Program-made: the position numbers and the translations under genes
Source: Erythrobacter donghaensis
GTDB taxonomy: Bacteria; Pseudomonadota; Alphaproteobacteria; Sphingomonadales; Sphingomonadaceae
Direction of reading: 5' to 3'
DNA length: 64,000 nucleotides
Assembly (NCBI RefSeq): GCF_002155425.1
Contig: NZ_MUYG01000008.1
Coordinates: 62,001 to 126,000 of the forward strand
The notes under the pieces: generated by a model
Database searches by the model: none
What the model saw: only the letters and a program-made list of their open reading frames with translations
What the model was told of the DNA's origin: nothing
In this document: piece after piece, positions 8,581 through 17,895 of the stretch
How positions within the stretch are numbered: the first letter of the stretch is position 1
How the letters are laid out: every line of letters begins with the position of its first letter

Positions 8581-9723
8581 ATGACCCCGCTGCTGCTCGC
8601 CCCGCTCGGCCTTGCCGCGCTCGCTGCGCTGTTGGTACCGCTGCTGATCCACCTGCGCCGCCGGACCGAGGAGGTGCCGGTGGAGTTCGCCGCACTGCGC
8701 TGGCTCGACCCACGCCCGCGCCCGCGCAGCCGCTTGCGGTTCGACGAGTGGCTGCTGCTCGCGCTGCGGCTGCTGCTGGTGGCTTGCCTCGCGCTGCTGC
8801 TGGCGCGGCCTGCGGTGCTGGGATGGCATGACGACACGCCGCAGGTGCTGGTCGCCCCCGGCGTCGATCCCGCCGCTGCGCGCGCCGCTGCCGGCGAAGA
8901 TGCAGAGTTGCGCTGGATCGCGCCGGACTTCCCCGATGTGGCAGACGGCACGCCGGTCCCCGATACGCCGGTATCGAGCCTCATCCGCCAGTTCGATGCC
9001 GAGCTGCCGGAAGGCACACCGCTGACAATCCTCGTGCCGCCGGTGCTGGGCGGGGTCGATGCCGGGCAGCTGCGCCTGACGCGCGAGGTGACCTGGCGGA
9101 TCGTCGACAGTCCCGCCCTCCCGGTCGAAGCCGCTCCTCCACCAGCTCCGGCGCTGGCGGTGCGCCATGCCGAGGGACAGACAGCGCCGCTGCGCTACTT
9201 CCGCGCCGCTGCGCAGGCGTGGAGCACAGCGCCGCGGTTCGAGGCGGCAACCGGCGATGCGCTGCCGCCAGCCGATCAGGTGCTGGTCTGGCTCACCCCC
9301 GGCCCGGTTCCGCAGGCGGTCACCGACTGGATCGACGACGGCGGCACCGCGCTGCTCGGCGACACCGCCGCCATTGCCATGCCGGCGACCACGCAAACCC
9401 TGTGGGCGGACGAGGCCGGGCAGCCGCTGGTGGAGGGCGGGCCGCTGGGCGCAGGCCGGGTGCTGCGCTTCACCCGTCCGCTGGTGCCCGCGGCCATGCC
9501 CGACCTGCTCGCCCCGACCTTCGCCGAGAGCTTGCGCGATCTCGTCTCGCCCCCCGCCCCGCCCCCCGCGCGCGTCGACGCAGCCGCCTACGCGCCCACG
9601 GCAGGCGCCGCGCCCTATCCCCTGCCGCCGCGTGAGCTCTCCGCCTGGCTGGCGGTGCTGATCGCGCTCCTGTTCTGCGTCGAACGGTTCCTCGCCACCC
9701 GTCGCAAGCGGTTCGCCACATGA
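8581..9723 (+). CDS. BatA-domain membrane protein
   Basis: The 380-residue protein opens with the BatA N-terminal signature: a hydrophobic helix ending in LLVPLLIHLRRR, then EFAALRWL. A second helix (WLLLALRLLLVACLALLLA) spans about residues 55-75 and a third lies near the C-terminus (LAVLIALLFCVERFL). The region between the helices should be periplasmic and holds a GATase-like or Rossmann-like fold. Bat proteins were named for Bacteroides aerotolerance, but the molecular role is not settled. The gene overlaps the next by 4 bp (ATGA), so the two are likely translationally coupled. Confidence 0.85.
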   Translation: MTPLLLAPLGLAALAALLVPLLIHLRRRTEEVPVEFAALRWLDPRPRPRSRLRFDEWLLLALRLLLVACLALLLARPAVLGWHDDTPQVLVAPGVDPAAARAAAGEDAELRWIAPDFPDVADGTPVPDTPVSSLIRQFDAELPEGTPLTILVPPVLGGVDAGQLRLTREVTWRIVDSPALPVEAAPPPAPALAVRHAEGQTAPLRYFRAAAQAWSTAPRFEAATGDALPPADQVLVWLTPGPVPQAVTDWIDDGGTALLGDTAAIAMPATTQTLWADEAGQPLVEGGPLGAGRVLRFTRPLVPAAMPDLLAPTFAESLRDLVSPPAPPPARVDAAAYAPTAGAAPYPLPPRELSAWLAVLIALLFCVERFLATRRKRFAT

Positions 9724-11828
9724 GCCGCCCGGTCGCCGCTGCCGAATGGCTCCGCCCGGCCCGCCGCCGCGCAGTCGCGGATCATGTCGCGATCTGGAGC
9801 CCGCTGGCGCTGGTGCTGGGCGCGCTGGGCTGGGCGCTGGAAGGATTCGCGCTCGCGCTGGGCCTGTTTGCGCTGGCCGCACTCGCGCTCGCATGGAGCG
9901 CCAAGAGCGTCGCCGCAAGGCTCGACCGGACATGGCTGGTGCGCAGTCTCAATGCGCGCGAGGCGGGACTCGAAGACAGCGCCGCGCTGGTCTTTGCCGC
10001 CGACGCGTTGACACCGTTTCAGCAGATGCAGGCCGACCGCATCGCCGCGCGACTCGCCACGCTCGACCCAGAGCGGCTGGCCGATAGCTGGTCGCAGCGG
10101 CGCATCGCGCTCGCCTGGGCGCTTGGCGCGGCGGCGCTAGCGGCCATTGCTTGGTGGCAGACGCAGCAGTCCGCCCCGCCCCCGCTCGCCCCAACCGCCG
10201 AGGCAACCGCCACGCCCCCCGCCGCGCCGCGCCTCGTCGGACAGCGCGTGCGGATCGTGCCCCCGGCCTATACCGGCCTCGCGCCCAGTTTTTCCGACAG
10301 CCTCGACATCCGCGCGCCGGCGGGATCGCGCATCGAATGGACGTTCGGCTTCGACCCCGCCCCCGCCTCCGCCGCGCTGCAACTGGTCGGCGGCCAGCGT
10401 ATCCCGCTGTCGCAAGGCGACGACGGGTGGAGCGGCGCGCTGCGGCTCGATGTGCCCGCGCTCTACCGGGTCACTGCGGCGGGAATGGAAGGCGAACTGC
10501 CCGCCCACCGGCTCGAACCCATCCCCGACGAGCCGCCGCAGGTGCGCGTAGTCGAGCCTGCCTCGGGCCTCGTCACCATGACCCCCGGTCAGCGCAGCTG
10601 GCGTATCGTCTTCGAGGCGAGCGACGATTACGCGGTCGATCCGCTCGCCCGGCTGACACTAACCACCGCGATCGGCCAGGGCGAGAACGTGCGCTTTGCC
10701 GAGCGCAGCCAGACCGTGCGCGGGACGGGCGATCCGCGGCGGCGACGCTTCGTGATCGACCTGCCGCTGGCAGCCTTCGGGCTCGAGCCGGGGAGCGATC
10801 TGGTCGCCCAGCTGACCATCGCCGACACGCGCTCCCCCAGCCCCCAGATGGTGCGCGGCCCCGGCTTGATCCTGCGTTACCCCGCCCCGCAGCCACCGCA
10901 GGCCGAGGGGCTCGACCTCATGGCCAAGCAGCAGATGCCCGCCTATTTCCGCAGCCAGCGGCAGGTGATCATCGACACCGAGGCGCTGATCAGGCAGCGC
11001 GGTAGCCTCTCCGCCGATGAATTCATGGTGCGCTCGGACACCATCGGGGTCGATCAGCGGCTGTTGCGGCTGCGCTACGGCCAGTTCGTCGGGATGGAGG
11101 CGGAAGAGGCACCGCGCCCGCCGCTCCCCACCGCCGACAAGGACGAGCCCGCCGAGCCCGAGCACTACGATGGCGACGGCCACGATCACGGCGCGGCACC
11201 CGAAAGCCCGATTTTCGGATCGCTCGGCGATGTCACTGCCGAATATGGCCACGTCCACGACGAGAGCGAGGCGGCGACCCTGCTCGATCCCGATACGCGG
11301 GAGCTCCTGAAGAAGGCGCTCGATGCAATGTGGCAGGCGGAGGTGAGCCTTCGCACCGGCAAGCCGGAAGCGGCGCTGCCGTTCGAGAACACAGCCCTCG
11401 ACTATATCAAGCAGGTGCAGCAGGCGAGCCGGATCTACCTGCCGCGCATCGGATCGCAGCAACCGCCGATCGACATGACGCGGCGGCTGACCGGCAAGCG
11501 CGCAGGGATCGTTGGCAAGGGCGCACAGCTGACGCCCTTTGCCATCGACGATGCCGTGCCCGCGACCGCATGGCGCGCGCTGGCGCAGCCGGGGGCGATC
11601 GACCTTGCCGGGCTCGACCAGTGGGTGCGCGCCAACACTGGGCGCATCCGCGATCCGCTGAGCGTGCTCGCCGCGATTGATCGGCTGCGCGCAGCACCGC
11701 AATCGCGGGCCCTGCGCGAAAAGCTGCGCGGCGCGCTGTGGACGGTGCTCACCCGCCCGCCGACGACCGTCCACCGCCGCCCTGACGGTGGCACGCTGGG
11801 CCGCCGCTACACCGAGGGCCTGCGTTGA
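9720..11828 (+). CDS. DUF4175-like large membrane protein
   Basis: The 702-residue protein begins with two or three N-terminal hydrophobic helices (about residues 22-60 and 133-146) and then a long region predicted to be outside the membrane. That region holds an Ig-like or beta-rich part (about 165-390) and an alpha-helical C-terminal part with an acidic, His-rich insert (HYDGDGHDHG at about 481-490), which could bind metal. The layout agrees with the DUF4175 family found in alphaproteobacteria. It shares ATGA with the gene before and one base with the gene after. The function is unknown; its position makes it an envelope component of the MoxR/Bat module. Confidence 0.72.
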   Translation: MSRPVAAAEWLRPARRRAVADHVAIWSPLALVLGALGWALEGFALALGLFALAALALAWSAKSVAARLDRTWLVRSLNAREAGLEDSAALVFAADALTPFQQMQADRIAARLATLDPERLADSWSQRRIALAWALGAAALAAIAWWQTQQSAPPPLAPTAEATATPPAAPRLVGQRVRIVPPAYTGLAPSFSDSLDIRAPAGSRIEWTFGFDPAPASAALQLVGGQRIPLSQGDDGWSGALRLDVPALYRVTAAGMEGELPAHRLEPIPDEPPQVRVVEPASGLVTMTPGQRSWRIVFEASDDYAVDPLARLTLTTAIGQGENVRFAERSQTVRGTGDPRRRRFVIDLPLAAFGLEPGSDLVAQLTIADTRSPSPQMVRGPGLILRYPAPQPPQAEGLDLMAKQQMPAYFRSQRQVIIDTEALIRQRGSLSADEFMVRSDTIGVDQRLLRLRYGQFVGMEAEEAPRPPLPTADKDEPAEPEHYDGDGHDHGAAPESPIFGSLGDVTAEYGHVHDESEAATLLDPDTRELLKKALDAMWQAEVSLRTGKPEAALPFENTALDYIKQVQQASRIYLPRIGSQQPPIDMTRRLTGKRAGIVGKGAQLTPFAIDDAVPATAWRALAQPGAIDLAGLDQWVRANTGRIRDPLSVLAAIDRLRAAPQSRALREKLRGALWTVLTRPPTTVHRRPDGGTLGRRYTEGLR

Positions 11829-13633
11829 TGCCCGATGCGCAAACCCTAGCTGCGCTGCTGATCGGCGCAGGTGCGCTGGCAGCAGCGGTGCGGCTCCTGC
11901 TGCTGCGGCGCGGGTGGGCGGGCGGCGCGCTCGCGGCACTTTCGCTGGCCAGCGGGGCGCTGCTCTGGCTCACGCTGTTCCCGCCGCTGCTCCCGGTGGG
12001 GGGCGAGACGCTGGTGGTGGCGACCGCCGAGAGCCCTCCCGGCACCCGTGCCGCGCCCGGAGAGCGGCTGGTCGCCCTGCTCGAAGCCCCCGCCCTCGCC
12101 GGGGCAGAGCGCGTGCCCGATCTCGCAACCGCGCTGCGCCGTCATGGACAGGTGCAGCGTTTGCGGATTGTGGGACGCGGCCTGCCTGCGCGTGATCGTG
12201 ACGCCGATGCCGGACTGCCCACCCGCTTTGACCCGCTGCCCCTACCGCGCGGTCTCGTCCGGCTCGATCCGCCTGCCGACACTCCGGCGGGAGGGGTGTT
12301 CGCGCTGGGCGGCGCGGCGCAGGGCTTGGAGGGCGGGACGGCGGAGCTGCTCGATCCGGCGGGCCGCGTGGTCGATAGCCGCGTGATCGGCGCAGACGGC
12401 GCCTTCACGCTCGGTGCCGCCGCCCGCGCACCGGGCCTCGCGACCTTCACGCTCAGGCTGCGCGCAACCGACAAGGCGCTGGTTTCGGACACCCCCGTTC
12501 CGCTGCGCACCCTCGCCGCGCCTGAGCCCTTGCGCGTGGCGCTGATCGGTGCCCCCTCGCCCGAGGCGAAGTATCTGCGCCGCTGGGCCGAGGATGCGGG
12601 GTTCGACCTTGGCTCCAGACTCAATGCGGGGGCAGGTGTCGATCTGGGCGGAGGCGGCGGCGTACGGCTCGATGCCGCCTCGCTGCGCAAGACCGATGTG
12701 GTGATCATCGACGATACCGCGCTCGCCGGCCTCGGCGGCGGCGGGCGCGCGGCGCTGGCGCAGGCGGTTGCGGGCGGGCTCGGCGTGGTGGTGCGGATGA
12801 CCGGCCCGGCCTCGGCGGCCAGTCGCGGCCAGTGGCGCTCGCTCGGGCTGGCCGTGGAGGGCGGCACCGAGGCCGCGCCGATCGCACTTCCCCCTCTCGC
12901 CGCAGACGCCGATGCGCTCGCCGCGCTGCGGGGGCCTGGGAGCGGGGATGCGCCCGCCGGTCTCAACACGCTCGAAGACCCCGTCCCCGAACTTGGACGC
13001 TGGGCCGTCAGCGCCGGGTCGCAACTCGTGCCGGCCGTCACCGATGCCGAGGGCGCTTTGGTGGCCGGCTGGCAGCAGCGCGGACAGGGTCGGGTGTTGC
13101 TGTGGACGATGCCCGAAAGCTTCGCGCTGGTGCTGAGCGGGCAGAGCGATCGCTATGCGCAATGGTGGAGCAGGGCCCTCAGCGCCGTGGCCCGGCCCGA
13201 CCGGCAATTCCGCCCGACGCTGGCACCGCTGGTGCAGACGGGCGAGCGCATGGCGATCTGCGGGCTGGCCGAGGGCGCTCGGATCACCGCTCCCGACGGC
13301 GCCGAAACCGCGCTTGCCATCGATCCGGCGGCAGGAGCGGCGGGCTGCGCGGCGTTCTGGCCCAAGGTCGCAGGGGTCTACACGATCCTCCAGCCCGGCG
13401 ATGAGGCGGAGGCTCGGTTCGACTTTCTCGTGCTCGTCGAAGGGGCCTTGCAGACGATCCGCGCGGCCGAGACGGGCGCGGCCACCGCCCTCTGGGCGGC
13501 GCGGCAAGATGCCCCCTCCGCCCGCACCCCGCCCGAGCGGCGCGGGCCGGCGTGGCCGTGGCTGCTCGGCTGGCTGGCGCTGACCGCAGCTCTATGGTGG
13601 GGCGAGCGCCGCCTCAGGAACGCGGCGGCCTGA
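11828..13633 (+). CDS. Three-helix membrane protein with GATase-like domain, end of the TldD-MoxR operon
   Basis: The ATG at 11828 overlaps the previous stop by one base (TGATG), giving 601 residues. Two hydrophobic helices lie in the first 60 residues and one near the C-terminus (PWLLGWLALTAALWWGERR). This TM-TM-loop-TM plan is the one seen in BatA/GATase proteins. The middle part (about 235-330) has a Rossmann-like pattern (LRVALIGAPSPEA, then DVVIIDDTALAG) like class I glutamine-amidotransferase-like domains in other Bat operons. I see no obvious catalytic Cys-His-Glu set. The last 20 bp overlap the 3' end of the oppositely transcribed tricorn gene. Confidence 0.7.
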   Translation: MPDAQTLAALLIGAGALAAAVRLLLLRRGWAGGALAALSLASGALLWLTLFPPLLPVGGETLVVATAESPPGTRAAPGERLVALLEAPALAGAERVPDLATALRRHGQVQRLRIVGRGLPARDRDADAGLPTRFDPLPLPRGLVRLDPPADTPAGGVFALGGAAQGLEGGTAELLDPAGRVVDSRVIGADGAFTLGAAARAPGLATFTLRLRATDKALVSDTPVPLRTLAAPEPLRVALIGAPSPEAKYLRRWAEDAGFDLGSRLNAGAGVDLGGGGGVRLDAASLRKTDVVIIDDTALAGLGGGGRAALAQAVAGGLGVVVRMTGPASAASRGQWRSLGLAVEGGTEAAPIALPPLAADADALAALRGPGSGDAPAGLNTLEDPVPELGRWAVSAGSQLVPAVTDAEGALVAGWQQRGQGRVLLWTMPESFALVLSGQSDRYAQWWSRALSAVARPDRQFRPTLAPLVQTGERMAICGLAEGARITAPDGAETALAIDPAAGAAGCAAFWPKVAGVYTILQPGDEAEARFDFLVLVEGALQTIRAAETGAATALWAARQDAPSARTPPERRGPAWPWLLGWLALTAALWWGERRLRNAAA

Positions 13634-16600
13634 CATCGCCTCCCGGCGTGCCGAGCGGCGGGAGCGGCTGCGGCACCAGCGCGGGCACCGGCTCGCGCGC
13701 GATGGTTTCCTTGAGGAGACCAACCGCGGCTTCAAGCTGCGCATCGCTGCCCTCGAAGGTCGCGTGCGGCAAGTTTTCCACCTCGCGGTCGGGCGATACT
13801 CCGCGCCCCTCGACGATCCAGCGGCCGTCGATCGCATATTGCGCGTTCTCCGCCGCACGCACCATGCCGCGATCGGCGAGGCTGTTGCGGTCCGATAGCC
13901 AGATCCCCGCTCCCGCCGTGCGCGTACCCACCAGCGGGGCGATGCCCAGCGCCTTGACCGCCGCGGCAAAGGTCTCGCCATCGGAATAGGTGCGCTCGTC
14001 GATCAGCACCGCGACATGGCCGCGATAGGCGTTCTGCATGTTGGTGGTGGCAATTCCGCTGCCATCGGGCTCGGCCCAGAAGGCCCAGGCGCGGCGCAAC
14101 AGCATGGCGACGATGAAGCTGTCGATATTGCCGCCGCTGTTGCCGCGCACATCAATGATCAGCCCCGGCTTTTCGAGCAGCGGGAAGTAGTCGCGGGCGA
14201 AGCTGGCAAGATCGTTCGGCCCCATCGCGCGCAAGTGCAGATAGCCGATCTGCCCGCCGGAAAGCTGCGCGGTCGCGGCCCGCTTGGCCTCGACCCAGTC
14301 GCGGTAATGCGCGATGTAATTGCCATCCAGCGTCATCGGCTCGACAATCGCACTGAGCCTGCGCCCCGCACGCGTCAGATCGAGCCGCACCTGCTGCCCA
14401 GCCTTGGCGGCGAGCGCGGTCTGGAGGTCGGCATGGGTGGCGACCGCACGGCCATCGATCATCCGGATCACGTCGCCCTCGCGCACGTCGACGCCGGGGC
14501 GGCGCAGCGGCGGGCGCAGGTCGACCAGATCGGCCTCGGCGCGCAAAATCGTGTCAATCCTGAGCCCGCCTTCGACCGGTGTGACCTTCGCACCGAGGAA
14601 GGCCATCGCCGGGTTCTCGCGGTCGCCCGGCACCTCGCCCCCGCGCACCTGACTGTGCAGGATCCCGATTTGCGAGGCCATCTCGCCCAGCACCACATCC
14701 AGCTCGGCGCGGCTGCCGATCCGGTCGAGGAACGGCTCGCGCGCGGCCCGCACCGCGTTCCAGTCGACCCCGCGCAGCGCCGGATCGTAGAGGAAATCGC
14801 GATGCAGCCGCCACGCGTCCACGAACATCTGCCGCCATTCGGCGCGCGGATCGATGGTCAGCCGCCAGTCGCCCAGCCGCACCTGATGCGGCCCCGGCTT
14901 GTCGGGCTGCTTGGCCGCTGCCGGAACCAGCCACAGCTGCGGCTTGTCATTGGGCCCGCCGAGGATCAGCGCCGTCTCGCGGTCGGCGGACAGCTCCATG
15001 CCCCGCGCACCGGGGGCGAAGACCTCCTCGCGCGGGTCCTTCTTGTCGATTGCGATCGAGACCAGATTTTCGTCGCGCCGGGTGTAGAGGAACTTTTCGG
15101 TCGCCAGCAGGAAGCCCTCGACCCCCGGCTTGACCGGAAGCTTGTAGAGCCGCTCGGCCACGCCATCGAGCACGATGTTGGCTTTGGCTTTATCGGCCTT
15201 GGCGCCCTTGTCCTTGCCCTTGCCGGCCTTTTGCGGGGTCTCGTCCGGGGCGGCGGTCTCGCTCGCTTCGGTTTCGGCGTCGGGCTCGGCGGTGCGGGTC
15301 AGCTCGTTGTCCTCGCGCATCCGGAACGCGGCCTTGGGATCGAGCTGGAGCGCATAGGCCTCGCCGCGTTCGCGGAAGGCGGGGCCCATGTTGCGATCCC
15401 CCCACGGCGCACCGGGCGAGGGGGTGAAATTGCGGTCGGAGAGGAAATAGAGCCAGGCCCCGTCATGCGCGAAGGCCGGGGCATAGCTGTTGTACTTGCC
15501 GGAGGTCGCCTGCACCCGCTGCCCGGTTACAAGGTTCTGGATGATGATGTCGGCGGTGTTGCCGCCATTGGTCGTTCCCGCTTCGGCATAGGCGATGTGG
15601 CTGGAATCGGGCGCGAAAGCGAGGTCGAAGAAGGCATCGTCGCTCCCCGTGGCGTTGCGCGCCAGCAGCGTCACGCGGCCGGTGGCGACATCGACCTTCT
15701 GCAGCCGCGCTTCCTTGTCCCAGACCACGATCGTCTTGCCGTCGGGGGCGATGGCGAAGGACCAGATGTGCGCATCATAGCCCTTGGTGATCGGAACCGG
15801 CGTGCCGGTGCCATCGGCGGGCATGGCGACGATGTCGCCGCGATCGCCGGAATCGAGGATCATCATCACCCGCTTGCCATCGGGCGTCGGCACCGCCTGC
15901 CGCGCGCGGGCGGCGAGCGGCACGGGCAGTTCCACGCGCCGGATCTGGCCCGGCGCGGCGAGCGTGGTGCGCCCGCGCGCGGTCACCGCCACGCCTTCGC
16001 CCGACGGCGCGATCCGCGCACTCTCGAACCAGCGCAGCGGGTCTTCCAGTGCGCGCACGCGGGTCTGTTCGCGGTCGGTGACGAGGTCGATGCCGATCTT
16101 GCGCAACTCGCCGGTACTGGCGCTGAACACGTGGAGATCCGCGCCGTTCTGGAGGAAAATCTCGCCCGCATCCTGATAGGTCTGCAGCACCGGGAAAGGG
16201 AGTTCGCCCGACATCCGGCGCACGTCGCTGCCATCCTCGGCGACCGACCAGACCGCGTCCTTGCCGCTCTTGTCGGAGACGAACCAGATGCGCCCGCCAT
16301 GCGCCATCGGCATCCGGATCGGCGCACCGAAATCGGCGAGCAATTGCACCGCCTCGGCCTCGGAACCGCCATCCCAGCGCCACAGCTGCTCCATCCCCCC
16401 GCCGCGATAAAGCACGGCATTGTCACGCGCCCGGGCATAGAGCCCGCGCCGGGTGACGAACAGCGTCCGCCCGTCCGCGCCATAGGTCGCATCATTGGCG
16501 CGCCACAACGGCACGGGCTGCGCCGCGCCGCCTGCCGGATCGACCGTGTGGAGCACCTCCCCCTGCCCGCCGCCGGTGATAGAGGACGAGAAAATCACCC

Positions 16601-16952
16601 GGCCATCGGGCGTCCAGCCGATCGTGCGCACAAAGCCGCCCTCGAAGGTCACCCGCTGCGGCCTGCCGCCGGCGACCGGCATGACATAGACATCGCGGTC
16701 GCTGTCGTAGCTGGCGGTGAAGGCGATCATGGTGCCATCGGGCGAGATGTGCGGCTCGCTCTCCTCGCCCTCGTGATTGGTGAGCCGGATCGCGCTCCCA
16801 CCGCTGCGAGCGCTGCGCCACAGATCGCCTTCGCTGGCGAAGACCAGCACATCGCCGCTGGCCGCAGGGTGCTGGTAGAACCCCTCCTCGGCGGTCGCTG
16901 GCAGTGCGGCAAGGGCAAGCAGGCTGGCGGCACCGAGGAACAATGGCTTCAT
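13614..16952 (-). CDS. Tricorn-type S41 peptidase, secreted
   Basis: The 1112-residue protein starts with a Sec signal peptide (MKPLFLGAASLLALAALPATA). The N-terminal half is a run of WD40/TolB-like beta-propeller blades (for example EPHISPDGTMIAFTASYDSD). A C-terminal PDZ domain and an S41 protease domain follow. In the protease domain, VRGNSGGNIDSF is followed by ERTYSDGETF, where the serine at about residue 990 matches the tricorn nucleophile context. These enzymes trim peptides made by other proteases; in bacteria the exported forms work in the periplasm. A charged Lys/Ala-rich insert lies at about 570-590. Its 3' end overlaps the Bat-operon end, and a hairpin covers its ribosome binding site. 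Confidence 0.9.
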   Translation of the reverse strand: MKPLFLGAASLLALAALPATAEEGFYQHPAASGDVLVFASEGDLWRSARSGGSAIRLTNHEGEESEPHISPDGTMIAFTASYDSDRDVYVMPVAGGRPQRVTFEGGFVRTIGWTPDGRVIFSSSITGGGQGEVLHTVDPAGGAAQPVPLWRANDATYGADGRTLFVTRRGLYARARDNAVLYRGGGMEQLWRWDGGSEAEAVQLLADFGAPIRMPMAHGGRIWFVSDKSGKDAVWSVAEDGSDVRRMSGELPFPVLQTYQDAGEIFLQNGADLHVFSASTGELRKIGIDLVTDREQTRVRALEDPLRWFESARIAPSGEGVAVTARGRTTLAAPGQIRRVELPVPLAARARQAVPTPDGKRVMMILDSGDRGDIVAMPADGTGTPVPITKGYDAHIWSFAIAPDGKTIVVWDKEARLQKVDVATGRVTLLARNATGSDDAFFDLAFAPDSSHIAYAEAGTTNGGNTADIIIQNLVTGQRVQATSGKYNSYAPAFAHDGAWLYFLSDRNFTPSPGAPWGDRNMGPAFRERGEAYALQLDPKAAFRMREDNELTRTAEPDAETEASETAAPDETPQKAGKGKDKGAKADKAKANIVLDGVAERLYKLPVKPGVEGFLLATEKFLYTRRDENLVSIAIDKKDPREEVFAPGARGMELSADRETALILGGPNDKPQLWLVPAAAKQPDKPGPHQVRLGDWRLTIDPRAEWRQMFVDAWRLHRDFLYDPALRGVDWNAVRAAREPFLDRIGSRAELDVVLGEMASQIGILHSQVRGGEVPGDRENPAMAFLGAKVTPVEGGLRIDTILRAEADLVDLRPPLRRPGVDVREGDVIRMIDGRAVATHADLQTALAAKAGQQVRLDLTRAGRRLSAIVEPMTLDGNYIAHYRDWVEAKRAATAQLSGGQIGYLHLRAMGPNDLASFARDYFPLLEKPGLIIDVRGNSGGNIDSFIVAMLLRRAWAFWAEPDGSGIATTNMQNAYRGHVAVLIDERTYSDGETFAAAVKALGIAPLVGTRTAGAGIWLSDRNSLADRGMVRAAENAQYAIDGRWIVEGRGVSPDREVENLPHATFEGSDAQLEAAVGLLKETIAREPVPALVPQPLPPLGTPGGDVRPPRS

Positions 16953-16959
16953 CGAAAGG

Positions 16960-16982
16960 CTCCGTGAATGGCTGTCACGGAG
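16960..16982 (-). promoter_or_regulatory. Hairpin enclosing the ribosome binding site of the tricorn gene
   Basis: The arms CTCCGTGA and TCACGGAG (8 bp, 7-nt loop) sit 8 nt before the ATG at 16952. On the transcribed strand the 3' arm contains GGAG, the only good ribosome binding site for this gene. When folded, the stem would hide that site. There is no T-run, so it is not a terminator. Control by unfolding, or by a protein or RNA partner, is an inference. Confidence 0.45.
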
Positions 16983-17062
16983 TGAATGTCGCGCTTTGCC
17001 GGATCGCGCAAGCGGGCCTGTGTACGGGGCGTGTCAGCGCAAGCCTTGATCCTCGTGACGGC

Positions 17063-17860
17063 CTAGTCGAGCGCAGTCTTGGGGAACATCCACCGCGTCG
17101 CGGCGGGCGGCGCGAAGGGCTCCCAGTGGCCCTCGGGCTGCGCGAGGCGATCGGCAATCGCAAGCATGACGCTGGGGTTGACCCCAAGCCCGCAATGGCT
17201 GGCATAGACCTCGATGTTTTCGGTCGGCGTCGCGCCCGGCTTCTGCACCGATCCGCGCCAGTGGACGATGCCGTCGGTCTTGGTGAGGATCGAGGTGGTC
17301 GGCACAGGCGGCGCCTGATCCAGCCGCCGGAAGCGCCCGCCGCGCATTGGCTCGGGCTCCTTGCCGTTGAGCAGTTCGAACAGGCGCGAGGCATTGGTGT
17401 GATTGCGGTCGTCCGAAATCGGGCTGCCGAGACTGATCACCAGCCGCACCCGGTCGGGGTGAAGCTTGGCCAGCTCGCGCGCCAGCACCCCGCCGAGGCT
17501 CCAGCCGACCAGCGAAACCTTGCGCCCGCTATCGTCGTTCAGCCGCATGAGCTGCGCTTCGAGCCGGGCGATCAGCGCATTGTCGACCCGGATATTGCGC
17601 CCGCTGTCCCAGCCATGCGCGTCGTAGCCCAGCCGCGCCAGCAGCCGCCGCATCGGCACGGTGGAGCTGTTGCTGGCCATGAAGCCCGGCAGCACCTTCA
17701 CCGCGTGTCCATCGCCCTTGGGCAGATGCGCGAGCAGAGGTCGGCTCATGAAAAACGCGCCCAGCTCGAACATGGCACGCCCTTCGGCGAGCGTCCAGAT
17801 CCGGTTCGGCGGGCGCGGCGGCGTTTCGAAGATCGTGTCAGTCGCGGCGGCAGTGGCCAT
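17063..17860 (-). CDS. Alpha/beta hydrolase (lipase/esterase-like)
   Basis: The product is a 265-residue alpha/beta-hydrolase. The nucleophile elbow is VGWSLGG (S121) and an oxyanion-type VLPGF lies at about 56-60. Acid and histidine candidates occur downstream (KTDGIVHW, and SHCGLGVNPSVM near the C-terminus). The chosen ATG at 17860 has AAAGGA 7 nt upstream. A second ATG at 17899 forms an ATGA overlap with the end of the WS/DGAT gene, so a 278-residue form is possible and the two genes are surely co-translated. The partner gene makes wax esters or triacylglycerol, so lipid turnover is a plausible role (inference). Confidence 0.82.
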   Translation of the reverse strand: MATAAATDTIFETPPRPPNRIWTLAEGRAMFELGAFFMSRPLLAHLPKGDGHAVKVLPGFMASNSSTVPMRRLLARLGYDAHGWDSGRNIRVDNALIARLEAQLMRLNDDSGRKVSLVGWSLGGVLARELAKLHPDRVRLVISLGSPISDDRNHTNASRLFELLNGKEPEPMRGGRFRRLDQAPPVPTTSILTKTDGIVHWRGSVQKPGATPTENIEVYASHCGLGVNPSVMLAIADRLAQPEGHWEPFAPPAATRWMFPKTALD

Positions 17861-17895
17861 GCTTTTGTCCTTTGTTGTTATGGTCTTGCGGCCGG

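Noticed and set aside
14016..16967. A 983-codon open frame on the + strand opposite the tricorn gene
   Set aside because: The encoded sequence is Arg/Gly/His-rich with no recognisable domain, while the minus strand shows a signal peptide, propeller repeats and an S41 domain. Long antisense frames are common at this GC level.
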